Shown: piece after piece, positions 60,609-64,000 of the stretch
Layout: the number at the start of each line of letters is the position of its first letter
Numbering within the stretch: position 1 is the stretch's first letter
Assembly (NCBI GenBank): GCA_964458605.1
Contig: CAYWLS010000001.1
Location: 434,001-498,000 of the forward strand
Reading direction: 5' to 3'
Length of the DNA: 64,000 bases
Source of the DNA: JBBSNV01 sp964458605
Lineage (GTDB): Bacteria; Pseudomonadota; Alphaproteobacteria; Reyranellales; JAQSWP01
Position numbers and translations under genes: made by a program
The notes under the pieces: generated by a model
Database searches by the model: none
What the model saw: only the letters and a program-made list of their open reading frames with translations
Told to the model about the DNA's origin: nothing

Positions 60609-61568
60609 CTAGCTCAGCCCGGCCTTGCGGCGCACGTCGTAGTCGTGGCCGTCGGCCCAATTCTTGATCGTTTCCTTCAGCGCGCCGTCCTTGTCGTCCG
60701 GCAGCATCACCGTCAGATGGACATACTGGTCGCCGCGATTGCCGGCCTTGTCGGCGATGCCCTTGCCCTTCAGGCGCAGGGTAGCGCCGGTGTTGGTGCC
60801 GGCCGGGACGGTCATGGCGACCGAGCCGTCGATGGTCGGCACGTCGATCTTGCCGCCCAGCACGGCCTCCTGCAGCGTGATCGGCACGTCCAGATGCACG
60901 TCGTTGTCCTTGCGCCGGAAATGGGCGTGCGGGGCGACGTGGATCTCGATATAGGCATCGCCCTGCGGTCCGCCGCCGATGCCCGGCAGGCCCTGGCCCT
61001 TCAGCCGCAGCATCTGCCGGTCGGCGGTGCCGGCGGGAATGTTGACGTCGAGGGTGCGACCGTCGGGCAGGGTGAGCCGCTTCTTGGCGCCCAGCGCCGC
61101 CTCCAGGAACGGCACTTCGAGCGTGTAGGTCACGTCGCTGCCCGGCATGCGCATGCCTTGGCCGCCACCACCCATGCCAGCCCCGAATCCGCCGGCGCTA
61201 CGCCGGCCGCGGGTGCGGCCGAACAGCTCGGAGAAGACGTCCTCGGCCGCCATGCCCTCGAAGCCGGCGTCGCTGAAATCGCCGGCGTAGCGGGCGCCGT
61301 CGTCGGTATGGGCGTATTGGCGATAATACTGGCGCGGCGGCCGTTCCTGGCCACTGGCGTCGATCTCGCCGGCATCGAAGCGGCGGCGCTTCTCTGCATC
61401 GGACAGCAGCTCGTAGGCACCGGACACTTCCTTGAACTGCGCCTCGACATCCTTGCGGCCCGGATTGACGTCCGGGTGCAGTTTCTTGGCCAGCTTGCGA
61501 TAGGCCTTTTTTATTTCGTCCGGCGTCGCGGTCCGCGCCACGCCCAGCACTTCGTACGGGTCTTTCAT
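60609..61568 (-). CDS. cbpA: J-domain chaperone, CbpA type (class B DnaJ)
   Basis: 319 residues. A J domain (about 1-70) with the HPD motif in LHPDVNPGRK, a Gly/Arg/Met-rich linker (about 105-140) and two C-terminal substrate-binding domains (about 145-305: YTLEVPFLEAALGA and VPAGTNTGATLRLKGKG). There is no zinc-finger region, so it is CbpA rather than DnaJ. It stimulates DnaK and probably binds DNA. It is divergent from pdxH; a 12-bp palindrome lies between. Confidence 0.94.
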   Translation of the reverse strand: MKDPYEVLGVARTATPDEIKKAYRKLAKKLHPDVNPGRKDVEAQFKEVSGAYELLSDAEKRRRFDAGEIDASGQERPPRQYYRQYAHTDDGARYAGDFSDAGFEGMAAEDVFSELFGRTRGRRSAGGFGAGMGGGGQGMRMPGSDVTYTLEVPFLEAALGAKKRLTLPDGRTLDVNIPAGTADRQMLRLKGQGLPGIGGGPQGDAYIEIHVAPHAHFRRKDNDVHLDVPITLQEAVLGGKIDVPTIDGSVAMTVPAGTNTGATLRLKGKGIADKAGNRGDQYVHLTVMLPDDKDGALKETIKNWADGHDYDVRRKAGLS

Positions 61569-61591
61569 TTAGGGGAGTTCCGTCTGCAACT

Positions 61592-61603
61592 GATTTGCAA
61601 ATC
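61592..61603. promoter_or_regulatory. Palindrome between cbpA and pdxH
   Basis: GATTTGCAAATC is a perfect 12-bp palindrome in the 144-base divergent region, 24 bases upstream of cbpA and 110 upstream of pdxH. It is a candidate site for a regulator of either gene; no direct evidence. Confidence 0.35.
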
Positions 61604-61712
61604 CGAGATGCTCAAATTTGGGGCGGCTATGCCGATTCGGCAAGAGAGATGCGTGCATATCGGCTGGCCTGCGACGCCGGGGGGGCGCATATTCCACCGC
61701 CGGAGGAGTTCA

Positions 61713-62333
61713 ATGGACCATAGTGAAGCCAACGCCGCCCCCGAGGCCGTCGAGACCGACCCGATGCGGCAGTTCGCGGCTTGGATGACCGAGGCGGAGA
61801 AGTCGGAGCCCAACGATCCCAACGCCATGGCGCTGGCCACGGTCGGTCGGGACGGCATGCCGTCGATCCGCATGGTGCTGCTGAAGGGCATCGACGAGCG
61901 CGGCTTTGCCTTCTACACCAATTTCGAGAGCCGCAAGGGCGAGCAGCTGCTGAGCCACCCCAAGGCGGCGCTGTGCTTCCACTGGAAGTCGCTGCGCCGG
62001 TCGGTGCGCATCGAAGGCGACATCGAGAAGGTCACGGACGCGGAGGCCGACGCCTATTTCGCCAGCCGACCGCGCGGCAGCCAGATCGGCGCCTGGGCCT
62101 CCAAGCAATCCCGTCCCTTGACCGGACGGCTCGAACTCGAGAAAGCAGTCGCGCTCTATGCGGCCAAGTTCCATATCGGCGCCGTACCCCGGCCGCCCTA
62201 CTGGTCGGGATTTCGCGTGCTGCCCGTTCGTATCGAGTTCTGGCAGGACAAGCCGTTCCGCCTGCACGAGCGGCTGGTCTACAGCCGCATGCCGGGGGCC
62301 AATGCCTGGCGCGTCGAACGGCTCTATCCCTGA
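61713..62333 (+). CDS. pdxH: Pyridoxamine 5'-phosphate oxidase
   Basis: 206 residues from the ATG at 61713 with a GGAGGAG site. Typical regions are NAMALATVGRDGMPSIRMVL, ERGFAFYTNFESRKGEQL, SRPRGSQIGAWASKQS and the end RMPGANAWRVERLYP, all diagnostic for PdxH. It oxidises pyridoxine or pyridoxamine 5'-phosphate to PLP with FMN and O2. It is the first gene of a plus-strand group with the cation-efflux protein. Confidence 0.96.
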   Translation: MDHSEANAAPEAVETDPMRQFAAWMTEAEKSEPNDPNAMALATVGRDGMPSIRMVLLKGIDERGFAFYTNFESRKGEQLLSHPKAALCFHWKSLRRSVRIEGDIEKVTDAEADAYFASRPRGSQIGAWASKQSRPLTGRLELEKAVALYAAKFHIGAVPRPPYWSGFRVLPVRIEFWQDKPFRLHERLVYSRMPGANAWRVERLYP

Positions 62334-62345
62334 CGGATCGGCATC

Positions 62346-63272
62346 ATGGCGGATCTCGCAGTCGGCAACGGTATCGACAGGACACGCAACGGCCAGCTGA
62401 TGCGCTGGGCTACCGTGGCGTCGACCGCGGTCGCCGCGGTCCTGATCGCCGCCAAGACGGCCGCCTGGCTGATGACGGACTCGGTCAGCCTGCTGTCCTC
62501 GCTGCTCGATTCCTCGCTCGACCTGCTGGCTTCCCTGATCACGCTGCTCAGCGTGCGTCATGCGCTGACGCCGGCCGATCGCGAGCACCGGTTCGGGCAC
62601 GGCAAGGCCGAAGCGCTGGCCGGGCTGGTCCAGTCCGGGTTCATCGGCGCTTCCGCCATCTGGCTGTTCGTTGCCGCCGGCGAGCGCATCGCCAAGCCCC
62701 AACCGGTGGAGCAGGAGATGGTCGGCATCGTCGTCATGGTGGCGTCGATCGCCCTGACCCTGGCGCTTGTCGTCTTCCAGCGAATGGTGGTGCGGCGGAC
62801 CGGTTCGTTGGCGGTGGGCGCCGACCGGATGCACTATCAGTCCGATCTCGTTACCAATCTCGGCGTCATCCTGGCGATCGGCCTGACCAAATGGGCCAAG
62901 CTGCCCCTGGCCGATCCCATCATCGCCATCTGCATCGGTCTCTATATCCTGAAGAGCGCAACCGACATCGCGAGGCGGGCCTATCACGAATTGCTCGACC
63001 GGGAATTCTCCGACGAGGAACGCGAGCGCATCAAGTCAATCGTGCGTGGCCATCCCGAAGTCAAGGACATGCACGATCTGCGCACCCGGTCGTCCGGCCC
63101 CAACCGCTTCATCCAGTTCCACATGGAACTGGATCCCGAGCTGTCGTTGCGGCAGGCGCACGTGGTTTCCGATGCGGTCGAGGTGCAGTTGCTGGCGGCG
63201 TTCCCCAATGCCGAGATCATCATCCACGAGGATCCGCAGGGCGTGATCGAGAATCGCGCGCAGTTCGCCTGA
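62346..63272 (+). CDS. fieF: Cation diffusion facilitator (FieF/YiiP-like) exporter
   Basis: 308 residues, six membrane helices and a C-terminal cytoplasmic metallochaperone-like domain (about 210-295). The zinc/iron-binding site A residues are complete: Asp-x3-Asp in LLDSSLDLLAS and His-x3-Asp in HYQSDLVTN. Loop residues FGHGKAEALAGLVQS are also typical. It exports zinc or iron in exchange for protons. It starts 12 bases after pdxH. Confidence 0.94.
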   Translation: MADLAVGNGIDRTRNGQLMRWATVASTAVAAVLIAAKTAAWLMTDSVSLLSSLLDSSLDLLASLITLLSVRHALTPADREHRFGHGKAEALAGLVQSGFIGASAIWLFVAAGERIAKPQPVEQEMVGIVVMVASIALTLALVVFQRMVVRRTGSLAVGADRMHYQSDLVTNLGVILAIGLTKWAKLPLADPIIAICIGLYILKSATDIARRAYHELLDREFSDEERERIKSIVRGHPEVKDMHDLRTRSSGPNRFIQFHMELDPELSLRQAHVVSDAVEVQLLAAFPNAEIIIHEDPQGVIENRAQFA

Positions 63273-63274
63273 TC

Positions 63275-64000
63275 ATGGTCGGCGCGGTCGTCGAGGACCA
63301 GGCCGAGGCCATTGCATTCCTCGGCCGGCCCCAGGCCTATGGCCTGACCGACGATGCCGAGGTGACGCGCATCGACACCCACGGCGCGGCGGTGTTCCTG
63401 GTCGGCGATCGCGCCTACAAGCTCAAGCGCGCGGTCAAGTTTCCTTTCATGGATTTCTCCACTGTGGCGCGCCGGCGCGCCATGTGCTGCGCCGAGGTGG
63501 AAATCAACCGGCGCACCGCGCCGCACATCTATCTGGGCGTGGCGCCCCTGCAGCGGCAGGGCAAGGCCTTGCGCCTGGGGGCCGTCGTCGAGCCCGCCGA
63601 CCTGCCGGCCGAGGCGCTCGACTGGGTGGTGGCGATGCGGCGCTTCGATACCGGCCGGCTGCTCGACGCGGTTGCGGCGCGGGGCGAACTTGACATGGCG
63701 CTGGCCGAGCGTCTGGCCGATGTGGTGGCTGCGTTTCACCGCGCCGCCGAAAGGATGACGGACCGCGGCGGGGCCGGGGCGCTGATGGAAGCGGTGGCAC
63801 TCGATGTCGAGCAGATGGCCGCGCGCGGGGATCTGCTGGATACGGCCGTGAGCGGCCGGCTGGCCGCGCTGATGCCCAAGGCGGCGGCCGCCATGGCCCA
63901 GGCGGCCGACCGGCGCCGCGCGATCGGCGCGGTGCGCCGCTGCCACGGCGATCTGCATCTGGGCAATATCTTCCTCGATGGCGAACTTCCGGGCGAGCGG
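63275..64000 (+). CDS. Aminoglycoside-phosphotransferase-like protein, 3' end outside the window
   Basis: The open frame runs from an ATG at 63275, two bases after the efflux-gene stop, to the window end, giving 242 residues so far. It contains DRAYKLKRAVKFPFMDF near residue 50, typical of the phosphate-binding Lys region, and CHGDLHLGNIFL near the end, the catalytic loop of aminoglycoside phosphotransferases. Proteins beginning like this are often bifunctional, with an APH-like domain followed by an AAA-type ATPase; the ATPase part would lie outside. Substrate unknown. Confidence 0.85.
   Translation, partial: MVGAVVEDQAEAIAFLGRPQAYGLTDDAEVTRIDTHGAAVFLVGDRAYKLKRAVKFPFMDFSTVARRRAMCCAEVEINRRTAPHIYLGVAPLQRQGKALRLGAVVEPADLPAEALDWVVAMRRFDTGRLLDAVAARGELDMALAERLADVVAAFHRAAERMTDRGGAGALMEAVALDVEQMAARGDLLDTAVSGRLAALMPKAAAAMAQAADRRRAIGAVRRCHGDLHLGNIFLDGELPGER

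Overview
The window is a GC-rich, densely coded stretch of a bacterial chromosome. It most resembles a free-living alphaproteobacterium, probably near Rhodospirillales. The reasons are the housekeeping block histone-deacetylase-like / xseB / ispA / dxs / ... / tlyA, the block aroC-fabI-cbpM-cbpA next to pdxH, a one-gene J-protein plus CbpM pair, an Mla-type lipid transporter with a PqiC-like lipoprotein, frequent GTG/TTG starts, and very many acyl-CoA genes. The lineage is inferred from gene order and protein style only. No rRNA, tRNA, CRISPR array, prophage or complete insertion sequence was seen. No gene-free stretch exceeds about 260 bases.

Layout. 1-6749 (+): end of a GNAT acetyltransferase gene, a TetR regulator, a palindromic operator, then a tight five-gene catabolic operon (DapA-like lyase, Gfo/Idh/MocA dehydrogenase, DUF993 DapA-like protein, TIM-barrel isomerase, EamA permease). 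6753-10804 (-): a NitT/TauT-type ABC importer ending in an FAD monooxygenase. 10982-17936: mscL with a zinc-ribbon tail and a small unknown protein, two thioesterase/VOC genes, a CoA-transferase/dienoyl-CoA-reductase-like operon, an MBL-fold hydrolase, a glycosyltransferase and an enoyl-CoA hydratase. 18181-27366: an OmpA-like porin with a clear promoter and terminator, a DsbA-like isomerase, an amidotransferase/thioesterase pair, an AidB-like acyl-CoA dehydrogenase, a VOC protein, an SPFH/NfeD pair, a GIY-YIG gene inside a palindromic repeat, an acetamidase, and rlmJ. 27363-35712: an MFS transporter facing an Mla lipid-transport operon, followed by an unusual dipeptidase fusion and a 3-hydroxyacyl-CoA dehydrogenase. 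35818-41820: two long-chain-type acyl-CoA dehydrogenases, a thiolase and a FadB-type protein (beta-oxidation), with a LiuR-like operator and a strong terminator. 42006-47950: a membrane protein, a TfoX-domain protein, a PaaG-like isomerase, a fumarylacetoacetase-superfamily hydratase, a small secreted protein, a VOC protein, an IclR regulator and a histone-deacetylase-like hydrolase. 47999-56056: xseB, ispA, dxs, PAP2, MATE, tlyA, sppA. 56315-63272: extradiol dioxygenase-like, AhpD-like, a PH-like membrane protein, aroC, fabI, cbpM, cbpA, pdxH and a cation-efflux protein. 63275 to the end: a truncated kinase-like gene.

Themes. The gene content points to a heterotroph that degrades fatty acids, branched or aromatic acids and sugar acids. 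At least three acyl-CoA dehydrogenases, three hydratase/isomerase or FadB proteins, a thiolase, a CoA-transferase and several thioesterases are present. The isoprenoid precursor genes (dxs, ispA) and core enzymes aroC, fabI and pdxH are ordinary housekeeping.

The most unusual material is intergenic. Two families of dispersed palindromic elements are visible. Family 1 has three copies, each fitting almost exactly between the stop codons of two converging genes, and one copy contains a single-domain GIY-YIG endonuclease gene. Family 2 has two copies, built from a conserved 17-bp-stem hairpin plus a second palindrome of variable size. Several clean operator-like palindromes (TetR, GntR, LiuR types) are also readable.
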